Below, one piece after another: positions 28,295 through 38,102 of a stretch of 64,000 nt of DNA; position 1 is the stretch's first letter; every line of letters starts with the position of its first letter. A model generated the notes under the pieces. It was not told the origin of the DNA, did no database searches, and saw only the letters and a program-made list of their open reading frames with translations. The position numbers were made by a program, and so were the translations under genes. The stretch comes from Myroides phaeus (lineage in GTDB: Bacteria > Bacteroidota > Bacteroidia > Flavobacteriales > Flavobacteriaceae): contig NZ_FNDQ01000005.1 in NCBI RefSeq assembly GCF_900099675.1, forward strand, positions 62,001 through 126,000, in the 5' to 3' direction.

Positions 28295-29692
28295 ATGAAT
28301 ACAAAATACGCTGATTTAATCAATCAAACTTTTTACTTCCCGCAAGAGGAATTCAAATTAAATAAAGACAATTTACAGTTTCACAATATAGATTTAATGG
28401 GATTAGTTGAAAAATACGGTACTCCATTAAAATTTACTTATTTACCAAAAATTTCTGAAAATATCAATAAAGCAAAAGGGATGTTCAGAAAAGCAATGGA
28501 GAAAAATAAGTATAAAGCAAATTATTACTATTGTTATTGTACTAAGAGTTCTCACTTTTCATACGTATTAGATGAGGCTTTTAAAAATGACATCCACGTA
28601 GAGACTTCATCTGCTTTTGACGTTAATATCGTAGAGAAATTAATTGATGCTGGTAAGATTACAAAAGATACATTTGTAATTTGTAACGGTTTTAAACGTG
28701 ATCAGTACATTGACAATATTGCTCGTTTAATCAATACAAGACACGAAAATACTGTGCCAATTATTGATAACTACGAAGAGCTTGATTTACTTCAAGAACA
28801 GATAGAAAAGAAATTTAAGATCGGTATTCGTATCGCATCAGAAGAAGAACCTAAGTTTGAGTTTTACACATCTCGTTTAGGTATTGGATATAAAAGTATC
28901 TTACCTTTCTACAGAAAGCAGATTGCAGAAAATCCTAATGTAGAATTGAAGATGTTACACTTCTTCATTAATACAGGAATTAGAGATACGTCATATTACT
29001 GGAATGAATTATTGAAGTGTTTAAAAGTGTACATTTCTTTGAAAAAAGAATGTCCTACATTAGACAGCTTGAATATTGGTGGAGGTTTTCCTATTAAAAA
29101 TTCATTAGCATTTGAATTTGATTATCAGTATATGGTTGATGAGATTATTAACCAGATTAAAATCGCTTGTGAAGAAGCAGAAGTTGATGTTCCAAACATC
29201 TTTACTGAATTCGGATCTTATACTGTTGGAGAGAGTGGAGGAGCTATTTATGAAATTTTGTATCAAAAACAACAAAATGATAGAGAGAAGTGGAATATGA
29301 TTGATTCATCTTTCATTACAACTTTACCAGATTCTTGGGCTATTAATAAAAAATTTATTATGTTGCCTGTAAATAGATGGAATGATTCATATGAACGTAT
29401 TTTGTTAGGAGGTTTAACTTGTGATAGTGATGACTACTACAACTCAGAGCAAAACTTGAATGCAATCTATTTACCTAAGTATAATAAAGAAAAACCGTTG
29501 TATATCGGATTCTTTAATACAGGAGCTTACCAAGATACTATTGGAGGTTTTGGAGGATTGCACCACTGCTTAATTCCACAACCAAGACACATTTTAATCG
29601 ATAAAGATGAGAATGGAATTATTGGTACAGAATTATTCTCAGAACAACAAACAGCTGAGGATGTATTAAATATTTTAGGGTATAACAAATAA
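28295..29692 (+). CDS. speA: Biosynthetic arginine decarboxylase-like PLP enzyme (fold III)
   Basis: A 465-residue alanine racemase-fold decarboxylase. Lys84 in Y-C-T-K-S-S-H is the expected PLP lysine. Glycine-rich I-G-G-G-F binds phosphate, and L-T-C-D-S-D-D-Y near 372 is the usual Cys-x-x-Asp substrate motif. The sequence is of the shorter Bacteroidota arginine decarboxylase type, making agmatine for polyamine synthesis. It is followed after 26 bp by the deoxyhypusine synthase-like gene, an arrangement that ties both to polyamines. Substrate (arginine versus another diamino acid) is inferred from family knowledge. Confidence 0.8.
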   Translation: MNTKYADLINQTFYFPQEEFKLNKDNLQFHNIDLMGLVEKYGTPLKFTYLPKISENINKAKGMFRKAMEKNKYKANYYYCYCTKSSHFSYVLDEAFKNDIHVETSSAFDVNIVEKLIDAGKITKDTFVICNGFKRDQYIDNIARLINTRHENTVPIIDNYEELDLLQEQIEKKFKIGIRIASEEEPKFEFYTSRLGIGYKSILPFYRKQIAENPNVELKMLHFFINTGIRDTSYYWNELLKCLKVYISLKKECPTLDSLNIGGGFPIKNSLAFEFDYQYMVDEIINQIKIACEEAEVDVPNIFTEFGSYTVGESGGAIYEILYQKQQNDREKWNMIDSSFITTLPDSWAINKKFIMLPVNRWNDSYERILLGGLTCDSDDYYNSEQNLNAIYLPKYNKEKPLYIGFFNTGAYQDTIGGFGGLHHCLIPQPRHILIDKDENGIIGTELFSEQQTAEDVLNILGYNK

Positions 29693-29718
29693 GAATTATA
29701 AATAAAAATATAAATAAA

Positions 29719-30693
29719 ATGAGTAAAGGACCGATTAGTCAGTTTATTGAGCATAATTACAGACACTTTAATGCTGCTGCTTTAGTTGATGCTGCAAAAG
29801 GATACGAAGCACATCTTGATGCTGGAGGGAAAATGTTAATTTCTATGGGTGGTGCAATGAGTACTGCTGAATTAGGAATTTCTTTAGCGGAAATGATCCG
29901 TCAAGATAAAGTTCAAATTATTTCTTGTACAGGAGCAAACTTGGAAGAAGATGTAATGAACTTAGTAGCTCATTCACACTATAAAAGAGTACCTAACTAT
30001 AGAGATTTAACTCCAGAGCAAGAAAGAGAGTTATTAGATAATCACTATAATAGAGTTACAGATACATGTATTCCAGAAGAGGAAGCATTCCGTAGATTAC
30101 AAAAACACTTAGAAGATGTTTGGCATGCTGCAGAAGCAAAAGGAGAGCGTTATTTCCCACACGAATTTTTATACCAAGTTGTAAATTCAGGTGTGTTAGA
30201 GCAATACTATGAAATTGATCCAAAAGATTCTTGGATTGTAGCTGCTGCTGAAAGAAACATTCCAATCGTTTGTCCAGGATGGGAAGATTCTACTTGTGGA
30301 AACATCTTTACTTCAAACGTAATTAAAGGAAATTTAAACGTGCATACAGTTAAATCTGGTATTGAATACATGATTTATTTGACTGAGTGGTACCGTGCAA
30401 ATTCAGGAGGACATGGAGTAGGTTTCTTCCAAATTGGAGGAGGTATTTCTGGAGATTTCCCTATCTGTGTTGTTCCAATGATGTACCAAGATTTAGAGTG
30501 GGAAGATGTTCCATTCTGGTCATATTTCTGTCAAATTTCTGATTCAACTACTTCTTATGGATCTTACTCTGGAGCTGTTCCAAACGAGAAGATTACATGG
30601 GGTAAATTAGATGTTGATACACCTAAGTTCATTGTTGAGTCTGATGCTACTATCGTTGCACCATTGATTTTTGCATATATCCTTGGAAACTAA
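29719..30693 (+). CDS. Deoxyhypusine synthase-like protein
   Basis: A 324-residue NAD-dependent aminobutyl-transferase of the deoxyhypusine synthase family. The catalytic lysine motif T-W-G-K-L has Lys296, preceded by S-G-A-V-P-N-E as in true DHS. Bacteria lack eIF5A, so bacterial members are thought to act on a polyamine, for example as homospermidine synthase, or on an unknown target. It is downstream of the arginine decarboxylase in the same operon. No agmatinase gene lies between them or elsewhere in the window. Confidence 0.85.
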   Translation: MSKGPISQFIEHNYRHFNAAALVDAAKGYEAHLDAGGKMLISMGGAMSTAELGISLAEMIRQDKVQIISCTGANLEEDVMNLVAHSHYKRVPNYRDLTPEQERELLDNHYNRVTDTCIPEEEAFRRLQKHLEDVWHAAEAKGERYFPHEFLYQVVNSGVLEQYYEIDPKDSWIVAAAERNIPIVCPGWEDSTCGNIFTSNVIKGNLNVHTVKSGIEYMIYLTEWYRANSGGHGVGFFQIGGGISGDFPICVVPMMYQDLEWEDVPFWSYFCQISDSTTSYGSYSGAVPNEKITWGKLDVDTPKFIVESDATIVAPLIFAYILGN

Positions 30694-30728
30694 ACAAATA
30701 ACTGATAGTAAATTAAATTAATTTTTTA

Positions 30729-30759
30729 TTTGTTAATTTCGATTTTGCTATTACATTTG
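30729..30759 (+). promoter_or_regulatory. Promoter of the small acidic protein gene
   Basis: TTTG at 30729-30732 and TACATTTG at 30752-30759, 19 bp apart: a textbook Bacteroidota promoter. Confidence 0.6.
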
Positions 30760-30785
30760 AAACAGAAATAAAGCAATAACAAAGA

Positions 30786-31082
30786 ATGAAAAGAGTAATT
30801 GTTGATTACGCAAAATTGACGAACGAAATCTTGACACTATTAGTGGAGAAATTTCCTGATGGATATGATGACGCAGATATAGTTCGTTTTAAAAACGTTA
30901 AAAACGAAACAGTGGAAGCAGTTGAAGTAAGAACTGAAGATACTATATATTTGGTAAAAGTTAGTACTAAGTTAGCTGACAGAATCGAAAACTTTGATGA
31001 CGAAGAAGATGATTTTGTAGACGCTGCAGATGACTCGTTAGACGCATTGAAAGACTTAGAAATTGCTGACGAAGAAGATTAA
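30786..31082 (+). CDS. Conserved small acidic flavobacterial protein
   Basis: A 98-residue soluble protein whose last 30 residues are almost all D and E. The first 65 residues look like a compact alpha/beta domain (M-K-R-V-I-V-D-Y, then F-P-D-G-Y-D-D-A-D). Proteins with this start are common in Flavobacteriaceae and are sometimes labelled DNA primase without visible primase motifs; I would not carry that name over. It has its own promoter and terminator. Confidence 0.75.
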   Translation: MKRVIVDYAKLTNEILTLLVEKFPDGYDDADIVRFKNVKNETVEAVEVRTEDTIYLVKVSTKLADRIENFDDEEDDFVDAADDSLDALKDLEIADEED

Positions 31083-31096
31083 CAAGAAATCGATAT

Positions 31097-31127
31097 AAAA
31101 AAACCACTCGCAAGAGTGGTTTTTTTA
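31097..31127 (+). terminator. Terminator after the small acidic gene
   Basis: AAAACCACTC and GAGTGGTTTT close on a GCAA tetraloop and run into T residues. Confidence 0.85.
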
Positions 31128-31168
31128 TTTGTATTAACAAATAGATATTAAACTTCTATTATTTTGAA

Positions 31169-31176
31169 TATATTTG
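31169..31176 (+). promoter_or_regulatory. -7 element of the ychF promoter
   Basis: TATATTTG is a perfect TAnnTTTG. A possible TTG start codon at 31174 lies inside it, which supports the later ATG at 31210 as the true start of ychF. Confidence 0.5.
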
Positions 31177-31209
31177 CAGACGTTTAAAAATGACAATAGA
31201 ATCAAAAAT

Positions 31210-32304
31210 ATGAAAGCAGGTATTGTAGGATTGCCAAATGTGGGGAAATCAACGCTATTTAATTGTTTATCTAATGCAAAGGCTCAAAGTGCAAACTTTC
31301 CTTTCTGTACGATAGAACCAAATATTGGAGTGGTAAATGTACCAGATCCAAGATTATTGAAGTTAGAGGAATTGGTTAATCCAGAACGTGTATTACCTGC
31401 AACTGTTGATATTGTAGATATCGCTGGTCTTGTTAAAGGAGCAAGTAAAGGAGAAGGATTAGGAAACCAGTTTTTAGGTAACATTCGCGAGTGTAATGCT
31501 ATTATTCACGTTTTACGTTGTTTTGACAATGATAATATCGTTCACGTTGATGGGAATGTAAATCCAATTCGCGACAAAGAAACGATTGATATCGAATTAC
31601 AATTAAAAGATTTAGATACAGTTGAAAAGCGTTTAGAGAAAGCTAAAAAAGCTGGTAAAACAGGAAATAAAGAAGCTTTAGCTGAAGCAGATCTATTAGA
31701 GCGTATCAGAGAAGTATTATTGACAGGTAAATCTGCACGTGTAATTGAACCAAAAAATCAGGATGAAGAAGAATTAATGGAAGCTTTTCAATTAATTACA
31801 GCTAAACCTGTATTATATGTTTGTAACGTTGATGAGGGGTCTGCAGTTAATGGTAATTCTTATGTTGAGCAAGTAAAAGAATTAGTTAAAGATGAAAATG
31901 CTGAAGTAATTGTTTTAGCAGTAGGTACTGAAGCTGATATTACAGAGTTAGAAAGCTACGAAGAGCGTCAAATGTTTTTAGAAGACTTAGGGTTAACTGA
32001 GCCAGGTGTTTCTAAATTAATTCGCTCAGCTTATAAATTATTAAACTTACAGACTTATTTTACTGCAGGTGTAAAAGAAGTAAGAGCGTGGACTATTAAA
32101 GTAGGAGATACAGCGCCACAAGCAGCTGGTGTAATTCACTCTGACTTTGAGAAAGGGTTCATTAGAGCAGAGGTAATTGCTTACGATGATTATGTTGCTT
32201 TTGGTTCTGAAGCTAAAGTTAAAGAAGCTGGTAAATTAAGAGTAGAAGGTAAAGAGTATATTGTTAAAGATGGAGATGTAATGCACTTCCGTTTCAACGT
32301 ATAA
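31210..32304 (+). CDS. ychF: Redox-regulated ATPase YchF (Obg-family GTPase fold)
   Basis: A 364-residue universally conserved P-loop protein of the Obg family that prefers ATP and binds ribosomes and stress factors. P-loop G-L-P-N-V-G-K-S-T is at residues 7-15, switch II D-I-A-G-L-V-K-G-A-S-K-G-E-G-L-G-N at about 67-83, followed by a helical coil and a C-terminal TGS domain ending D-V-M-H-F-R-F-N-V. The ATG at 31210 gives the standard length; the frame extends upstream only through a TTG within the promoter. Confidence 0.96.
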   Translation: MKAGIVGLPNVGKSTLFNCLSNAKAQSANFPFCTIEPNIGVVNVPDPRLLKLEELVNPERVLPATVDIVDIAGLVKGASKGEGLGNQFLGNIRECNAIIHVLRCFDNDNIVHVDGNVNPIRDKETIDIELQLKDLDTVEKRLEKAKKAGKTGNKEALAEADLLERIREVLLTGKSARVIEPKNQDEEELMEAFQLITAKPVLYVCNVDEGSAVNGNSYVEQVKELVKDENAEVIVLAVGTEADITELESYEERQMFLEDLGLTEPGVSKLIRSAYKLLNLQTYFTAGVKEVRAWTIKVGDTAPQAAGVIHSDFEKGFIRAEVIAYDDYVAFGSEAKVKEAGKLRVEGKEYIVKDGDVMHFRFNV

Positions 32305-32326
32305 TTTTTATTATAAAGATATTTTT

Positions 32327-32360
32327 AAAAAAGAGAAGCATAGCGCTTCTCTTTTTTTTT
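32327..32360 (+). terminator. Terminator after ychF
   Basis: AGAGAAGC and GCTTCTCT pair around ATAGC, followed by nine or more T. Confidence 0.85.
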
Positions 32361-32571
32361 CTTCAGTGTTATGTCAAAAGATTTATTGGATTATTGTAGA
32401 TAATATTTTATTTTCTATATAAATGTGTTAGATTCTTTTGTGTAATTTTGAAGGAGATTTCAGAAATTAGGGTAAATAAGTATTGTGTAATTGATGCTGT
32501 TTTTGCTTTTATTTATTGAATAATTGACGTTTTTACTTTACTTAATTGACAAATAATAATTTAGACACTTT

Positions 32572-33510
32572 ATGGGGGCTGTGAATATAACGCTTATGAA
32601 AAAGATATTTGAACTTTTAAAGAAGTCGGTATTTGACTTTTTAGATGATAACGCAATGAAATTTAGTGCGGCATTGTCTTATTATACCATTTTTGCCTTG
32701 CCTCCGTTAATGATCTTAATTATTTCAGCCAGTAGTTTTTTTGTTGAGCAGAACGATGTAGCTAATTTTTTTTATGATCAGTTGACCGATTTAGTAGGCC
32801 CTAATGCTACGGAAGAAGTGAAAGGGGCAATGGCTAATGTGCAATTGAGTAAGAAAGGTAATATCGCTACTATTGTTGGGGTAGTGATGTTGCTATTTAG
32901 TGCTTCAGGAGTTTTTGCAGAGATTCAGAGTTCGATAAATTATATTTGGGGTATTGCAGCCAAACCAGATAAAAGTGTTGTTAGATTGGTTAAAAACAGG
33001 CTTTTGTCTTTTGCGATGATTGCTTCAGTTGGATTTGTTTTATTGGTGAGTTTATTCGTCAATTCAATGGTAAGTCTGTTATATGGTTTTTTGGGAGAGT
33101 TTTTCGCAGAAGAGACGATTTACTTGGTTTACGTATTAAACAACATCGTCGTGTTTTTAGTAATTACAGTGTTATTTATGTTGATTTTTAAGACATTGCC
33201 TAATGGAAAGATTAGATGGAAAGATACTTTTGTAGGTGCAGGATTTACAGCCATTTTATTTATGATAGGTAAGTTTGGAATAGGTTTGTATTTAGGTAAT
33301 ACGGCATCAATGTCATTATATGGAGCAGCAGGATCGATAATCGTTATGTTAGTTTGGGTATATTACTCAGCGATGATACTATATTTCGGGGCAGAATTCA
33401 CTAAAAATTATACAGAATTATTTGGAAGAAAGATTATTCCTGGTGAATATTCTGTAGAAATTCGTAAAAATGTTGTAAAAGATTCTTCAGATATCTCAGG
33501 AGGCGTATAA
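32572..33510 (+). CDS. YihY/virulence factor BrkB family membrane protein
   Basis: A 312-residue inner-membrane protein with six hydrophobic segments (about 38-62, 100-122, 142-172, 182-208, 218-240, 252-280). The N-terminal A-L-S-Y-Y-T-I-F-A-L-P-P-L motif is characteristic of YihY/BrkB. These were once thought to be ribonuclease BN, which was later disproved; the function is unknown. A second ATG at 32596 is an equally good start. Confidence 0.85.
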   Translation: MGAVNITLMKKIFELLKKSVFDFLDDNAMKFSAALSYYTIFALPPLMILIISASSFFVEQNDVANFFYDQLTDLVGPNATEEVKGAMANVQLSKKGNIATIVGVVMLLFSASGVFAEIQSSINYIWGIAAKPDKSVVRLVKNRLLSFAMIASVGFVLLVSLFVNSMVSLLYGFLGEFFAEETIYLVYVLNNIVVFLVITVLFMLIFKTLPNGKIRWKDTFVGAGFTAILFMIGKFGIGLYLGNTASMSLYGAAGSIIVMLVWVYYSAMILYFGAEFTKNYTELFGRKIIPGEYSVEIRKNVVKDSSDISGGV

Positions 33511-33578
33511 TTCCTCAAAAACTGTAGATAGACAATTTTTATTTTAAGCTAAATAGTAGTATTTTAGCGCAAATTCCT

Positions 33579-35438
33579 ATGTTTTTTATGCAAGATCAAA
33601 ATCAATATACTGAAGATAATATTCGTTCTTTAGATTGGAAAGAACATATCCGTATGAGACCGGGTATGTATATCGGTAAATTAGGTGATGGTTCATCTCC
33701 TGATGACGGTATCTATATCTTAATCAAAGAGGTAATCGATAATAGTATCGATGAGTTCGTGATGGGAACTGGAAAAACTATTGAAGTTACGTTAAAGGAT
33801 AAGCTGGTAACAGTGCGCGATTATGGACGTGGTATCCCTTTAGGGAAAGTAGTCGATGTAGTTTCTAAAATGAATACGGGAGGTAAATATGATTCAAGAG
33901 CATTTAAGAAATCCGTTGGACTTAACGGAGTAGGTACAAAGGCAGTCAATGCACTGTCAAACTATTTCCGTGTAGAATCGGTTAGAGATGGACAATTAAA
34001 AGGAGCTGAGTTCTCTGGAGGGGATCTTGTAGAGGAAGAAGAATTACAAGAAACTTCAAGACGCAAGGGAACTAAAGTTTCATTTATTGCAGATGAGTCT
34101 ATTTTTAAAAACTATAAATACCGTAAAGAGTACGTAGAGCGTATGCTTAAAAATTATTGTTACCTGAATAGAGGGTTGACAATAATTTTTAACGGTGAGA
34201 AGTTTTACTCAGAAAATGGATTAAAAGATTTATTAGAAGAGAACATTGATGTAGAGGATCAGGTATATCCAATCATTCATTTGAGTGGTGATGATATTGA
34301 GATTGCTATGACGCATAGTAGAACTCAGTATTCAGAAGAGTATTACTCATTTGTGAACGGACAGAATACAACGCAAGGAGGAACGCATTTAGGTGCTTTT
34401 AGAGAGGCGATTGTGCGTACATTGAAAGAGTTTTACAACAAGAACTTTGAAGCATCTGATATTCGTAAGTCTATCGTAGCAAGTATTTCGGTAAAAGTAG
34501 AAGAGCCAGTTTTTGAATCTCAAACCAAAACAAAATTAGGGTCTACAGATATGGGACCTAATCTTCCAACCGTTAGAACATTTGTAAATGACTTTGTTAA
34601 AAATCAATTAGATAACTTTTTACATAAGAATCCAGAGATTGCTGATGCTTTATTAAGAAAGATATTGCAAGCAGAGAGAGAGCGTAAAGAGTTGTCAGGT
34701 ATTCGTAAGATTGCTAAAGAGCGAGCTAAGAAAGCAAGTTTACACAACAAGAAATTAAGAGATTGTAGAGTTCATTTTACAGATATAAAAAATCCAAGGT
34801 ATTTAGATAGTACGTTGTTTATTACGGAGGGTGATTCGGCATCTGGGTCGATTACTAAATCGAGAGATGTGAATACACAAGCTGTATTTAGCTTGCGTGG
34901 TAAGCCTTTGAATTCTTATGGAATGACAAAGAAAATTGTTTATGAGAATGAAGAGTTTAACTTATTACAAGCGGCTTTAAATATTGAAGAAGATTTTGAA
35001 AGTTTAAGATATAATAACATTGTTATTGCAACCGATGCCGATGTGGATGGTATGCACATTAGATTGTTATTGATTACTTTCTTTTTACAATTTTTCCCTG
35101 AGTTAATTAAAGAAGGGCATTTATATATTCTGCAAACACCATTATTCCGTGTTAGAAATAAGAAGGAAACGATTTACTGTTATAGCGAAGAAGAACGTGT
35201 AGCGGCAATTGAGAAATTAAAACCAAAACCTGAGATCACTCGATTTAAAGGTCTTGGAGAGATTTCACCAGATGAGTTTAAGTATTTTATTGGAGAAGAT
35301 ATACGTCTGGATCCAGTGATGTTGGATAAGACAATGTCAATCGAAAAGATGCTTGAGTTTTATATGGGAAAAAATACACCTGATAGACAAGAGTTTATCA
35401 TTGATAATTTGAAAGTAGAACTTGATGTTGTAGAATAA
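33579..35438 (+). CDS. parE: DNA topoisomerase IV subunit B
   Basis: A 619-residue type IIA topoisomerase ATPase subunit. GHKL motifs are present: [11 protein letters not shown] near residues 47-57, D-Y-G-R-G-I-P near 82-88, and [11 protein letters not shown] near 112-122. The TOPRIM signature E-G-D-S-A-S-G lies near 417, with D-A-D-V-D-G-M-H-I near 486. The shorter ParE length and the pairing with parC favour topoisomerase IV over gyrase. A second ATG twelve bases in may be the real start. parC follows after 8 bp. Confidence 0.93.
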   Translation: MFFMQDQNQYTEDNIRSLDWKEHIRMRPGMYIGKLGDGSSPDDGIYILIKEVIDNSIDEFVMGTGKTIEVTLKDKLVTVRDYGRGIPLGKVVDVVSKMNTGGKYDSRAFKKSVGLNGVGTKAVNALSNYFRVESVRDGQLKGAEFSGGDLVEEEELQETSRRKGTKVSFIADESIFKNYKYRKEYVERMLKNYCYLNRGLTIIFNGEKFYSENGLKDLLEENIDVEDQVYPIIHLSGDDIEIAMTHSRTQYSEEYYSFVNGQNTTQGGTHLGAFREAIVRTLKEFYNKNFEASDIRKSIVASISVKVEEPVFESQTKTKLGSTDMGPNLPTVRTFVNDFVKNQLDNFLHKNPEIADALLRKILQAERERKELSGIRKIAKERAKKASLHNKKLRDCRVHFTDIKNPRYLDSTLFITEGDSASGSITKSRDVNTQAVFSLRGKPLNSYGMTKKIVYENEEFNLLQAALNIEEDFESLRYNNIVIATDADVDGMHIRLLLITFFLQFFPELIKEGHLYILQTPLFRVRNKKETIYCYSEEERVAAIEKLKPKPEITRFKGLGEISPDEFKYFIGEDIRLDPVMLDKTMSIEKMLEFYMGKNTPDRQEFIIDNLKVELDVVE

Positions 35439-35446
35439 TAGAGGAT

Positions 35447-38101
35447 ATGATACACGAAGATAATTTTGATGCAGAATTAGATAAGAATAATAGCGACTTA
35501 CCCATTGATGAACATATCGAGGCTCCTGTAGAAGAAGAGAAAGAAACGATTACCAAGGTAACGGGAATGTATAAGGATTGGTTTCTTGACTATGCTTCTT
35601 ATGTTATTTTGGAAAGAGCTGTTCCTGCAATAGAAGATGGTTTTAAACCAGTACAACGTCGTATTATGCACTCTATTAAAGAGTTGGATGATGGTCGTTA
35701 CAACAAGGTGGCAAATATCGTAGGTCATACTATGCAGTATCACCCACACGGAGATGCGAGTATTGCTGATGCTATGGTGCAGCTTGGACAGAAGGAATTG
35801 CTGATTGATATGCAGGGTAACTGGGGTAATATCCTTACAGGGGATAGTGCAGCAGCATCAAGGTATATTGAGGCTCGTTTAAGTAAGTTTGCATTAGACG
35901 TATTGTATTCACCTAAGATTACTACGTGGCAATTGTCATACGATGGAAGAAGAAATGAACCGGTTAATTTACCAGTGAAATTTCCATTGTTATTAGCGCA
36001 AGGAGCAGAGGGAATTGCAGTAGGGTTATCTACAAAAGTATTGCCACATAACTTTAATGAATTGATCGATGCATCAATCAAAATATTAAAAGGAAAACCA
36101 TTTACCTTGTATCCAGATTTTCCTACACAAGGTATTGCTGATGTGTCAAATTATAACGACGGTTTACGAGGTGGGCGTGTGCGTGTGCGTGCGCGTATTT
36201 CTCAATTAGACAAGAATACATTAGTTATTACACAAATACCTTTTTCAACAACAACGACTTCTTTAATTGAAAGTGTGTTGAAAGCAAATGAGAAAGGGAA
36301 GATTAAGATTAAGAAAATTGAAGATAATACTGCAGCTGAAGTTGAGATTTTAGTTCACTTGCCTGCAGGTACTTCACCAGATAAAACGATTGATGCTTTA
36401 TATGCGTTTACAGCTTGTGAAACATCAATTGCGCCATTGGGGTGTGTTATTGAAAATAATCGTCCTTTATTCATTGGAGTTTCAGAAATGTTGAAGATTT
36501 CAACACATCAAACAGTTGATTTGTTGCGTAGAGAATTAGAGATTGAACTTCACGAATTAGAAGAGAAATGGCACTTCTTATCACTTGAGCGTATATTTAT
36601 AGAGAATAGAATATACCGTCATATTGAGGAAGAAGAAACGTGGGAAGGTGTTTTAAATGCAATTGATGAAGGGTTAAAACCATTTATTACTAATTTAAAA
36701 CGCGCTATAACACAAGAAGATTTAGCACGTTTAACGGAGATTAAGATTAAGCGTATTTCTCGTTTCGACATTGATAAAGCAAATCAAAATATTGAGGCTT
36801 TAGAAGGTGATATAGAGAAAGTTAAGTTCAATTTAGCTAATCTAATTGACTTTGCTATTAACTATTTTACAACGTTAAAAGAGAAGTATGGTAAAGGAAA
36901 AGAACGTAAAACAGAACTGAAAAGTTTTGATACAATTGAAGCAACGAAAGTTGTCTTGAGAAATACAAAACTGTACGTTAATAAAGCAGAAGGATTCTTT
37001 GGTACCAGTCTTAAGAAAGATGAGTATGTCTGTGATTGTTCCGATATTGATGATATTATTGTATTCTTAAGAGACGGATCTGTTATGGTTTCAAGAGTTG
37101 ATGAGAAGAAGTTTGTTGGGAAAGATATTATTCATATCGCAGTATGGGATAAGAATGATAAGCGAACAATCTACAATATGATTTACCGTGATGGTAAGTC
37201 TGGATCATCTTTCGTAAAACGATTCAATATTATGGGGGTTACTCGTGATAAGATGTATCAATTAACACAGGGTAAAGCAGGTTCTCAAGTATTGTATTTC
37301 TCAGCTAATCCAAATGGAGAAGCAGAGGTGGTTAATATCTTATTGCGTCAATTGGCGAATGTTAAGAAATTGAAGTTTGATTTAGACTTTGCAGAACTAC
37401 TTATTAAAGGGAGAGCTGCAAAAGGAAATGTCGTTACTAAATATGCGATTAAGAAAATAGAATTAAAAGAGAAGGGTATTTCAACGTTAAGACCACGTAA
37501 GATTTGGTTCGACAATACAGTTAATCGTCTAAATGTTGACGGCAGAGGAGATTTATTAGGAGAGTTTAAAGCTGACGATAGATTATTGATTATTAATCAA
37601 TCAGGTAAGGTTAAGACAATAGTGCCTGAATTGACTACACATTTTGATGAGGATATGATTGTTCTTGAAAAATGGAAGCCAACTAAGCCTATTTCAGCAA
37701 TATACTTTGATGGAGAAAAAGCAAGATATTTTGCTAAACGTTTCTTAGTGGAGAATGAGAACAAGGAAGAGGTATTTATTTCAGAACACGAAGGATCTAA
37801 ATTAGAGATCGTTTCTACTGATTATCGTCCAGTGTTTGAGGTAGTATTTAGTAAAGTAAAAGGTGTTCAAAAAGAGAATTTAGTTCTTGATTTAGAGCAA
37901 TTTATTGTTGTGAAGGGAATTAAAGCTTTAGGAAATCAAGTTACAACAGATAAAGTAAGACAAATAAATGCTTTAGAATCATTGCCTTATGTAGAAGTAG
38001 AAGAAGAGGAGGAAGAAGAAGAAGAGATAATGCCTGAATTAAATGGAGATATGCCTAATATTGGTATAGATGAAGATGGACAATCAACACTTTTATTTTA
38101 A
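35447..38101 (+). CDS. parC: DNA topoisomerase IV subunit A
   Basis: An 884-residue breakage-reunion subunit that decatenates daughter chromosomes with ParE. The catalytic tyrosine is Tyr140 in A-A-A-S-R-Y-I-E-A-R. The usual Y-H-P-H-G-D-A-S segment near 102-109 marks the quinolone pocket. A divergent C-terminal beta-pinwheel region follows. The C-terminus has an acidic run of nine Glu encoded by a GAA/GAG tract, then a short tail. It is translated in an operon with parE, and pldA starts one base after its stop codon. Confidence 0.93.
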   Translation: MIHEDNFDAELDKNNSDLPIDEHIEAPVEEEKETITKVTGMYKDWFLDYASYVILERAVPAIEDGFKPVQRRIMHSIKELDDGRYNKVANIVGHTMQYHPHGDASIADAMVQLGQKELLIDMQGNWGNILTGDSAAASRYIEARLSKFALDVLYSPKITTWQLSYDGRRNEPVNLPVKFPLLLAQGAEGIAVGLSTKVLPHNFNELIDASIKILKGKPFTLYPDFPTQGIADVSNYNDGLRGGRVRVRARISQLDKNTLVITQIPFSTTTTSLIESVLKANEKGKIKIKKIEDNTAAEVEILVHLPAGTSPDKTIDALYAFTACETSIAPLGCVIENNRPLFIGVSEMLKISTHQTVDLLRRELEIELHELEEKWHFLSLERIFIENRIYRHIEEEETWEGVLNAIDEGLKPFITNLKRAITQEDLARLTEIKIKRISRFDIDKANQNIEALEGDIEKVKFNLANLIDFAINYFTTLKEKYGKGKERKTELKSFDTIEATKVVLRNTKLYVNKAEGFFGTSLKKDEYVCDCSDIDDIIVFLRDGSVMVSRVDEKKFVGKDIIHIAVWDKNDKRTIYNMIYRDGKSGSSFVKRFNIMGVTRDKMYQLTQGKAGSQVLYFSANPNGEAEVVNILLRQLANVKKLKFDLDFAELLIKGRAAKGNVVTKYAIKKIELKEKGISTLRPRKIWFDNTVNRLNVDGRGDLLGEFKADDRLLIINQSGKVKTIVPELTTHFDEDMIVLEKWKPTKPISAIYFDGEKARYFAKRFLVENENKEEVFISEHEGSKLEIVSTDYRPVFEVVFSKVKGVQKENLVLDLEQFIVVKGIKALGNQVTTDKVRQINALESLPYVEVEEEEEEEEEIMPELNGDMPNIGIDEDGQSTLLF

Positions 38102-38102
38102 T

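Noticed and set aside
30786..31082. Naming the small acidic protein DNA primase
   Set aside because: It has none of the zinc-finger or TOPRIM motifs of a primase and is far too short; such labels in databases look like propagated errors.
32596..33510. Internal ATG of the YihY gene as the only start
   Set aside because: The sequence cannot decide between 32572 and 32596; the longer form is listed and the alternative mentioned.
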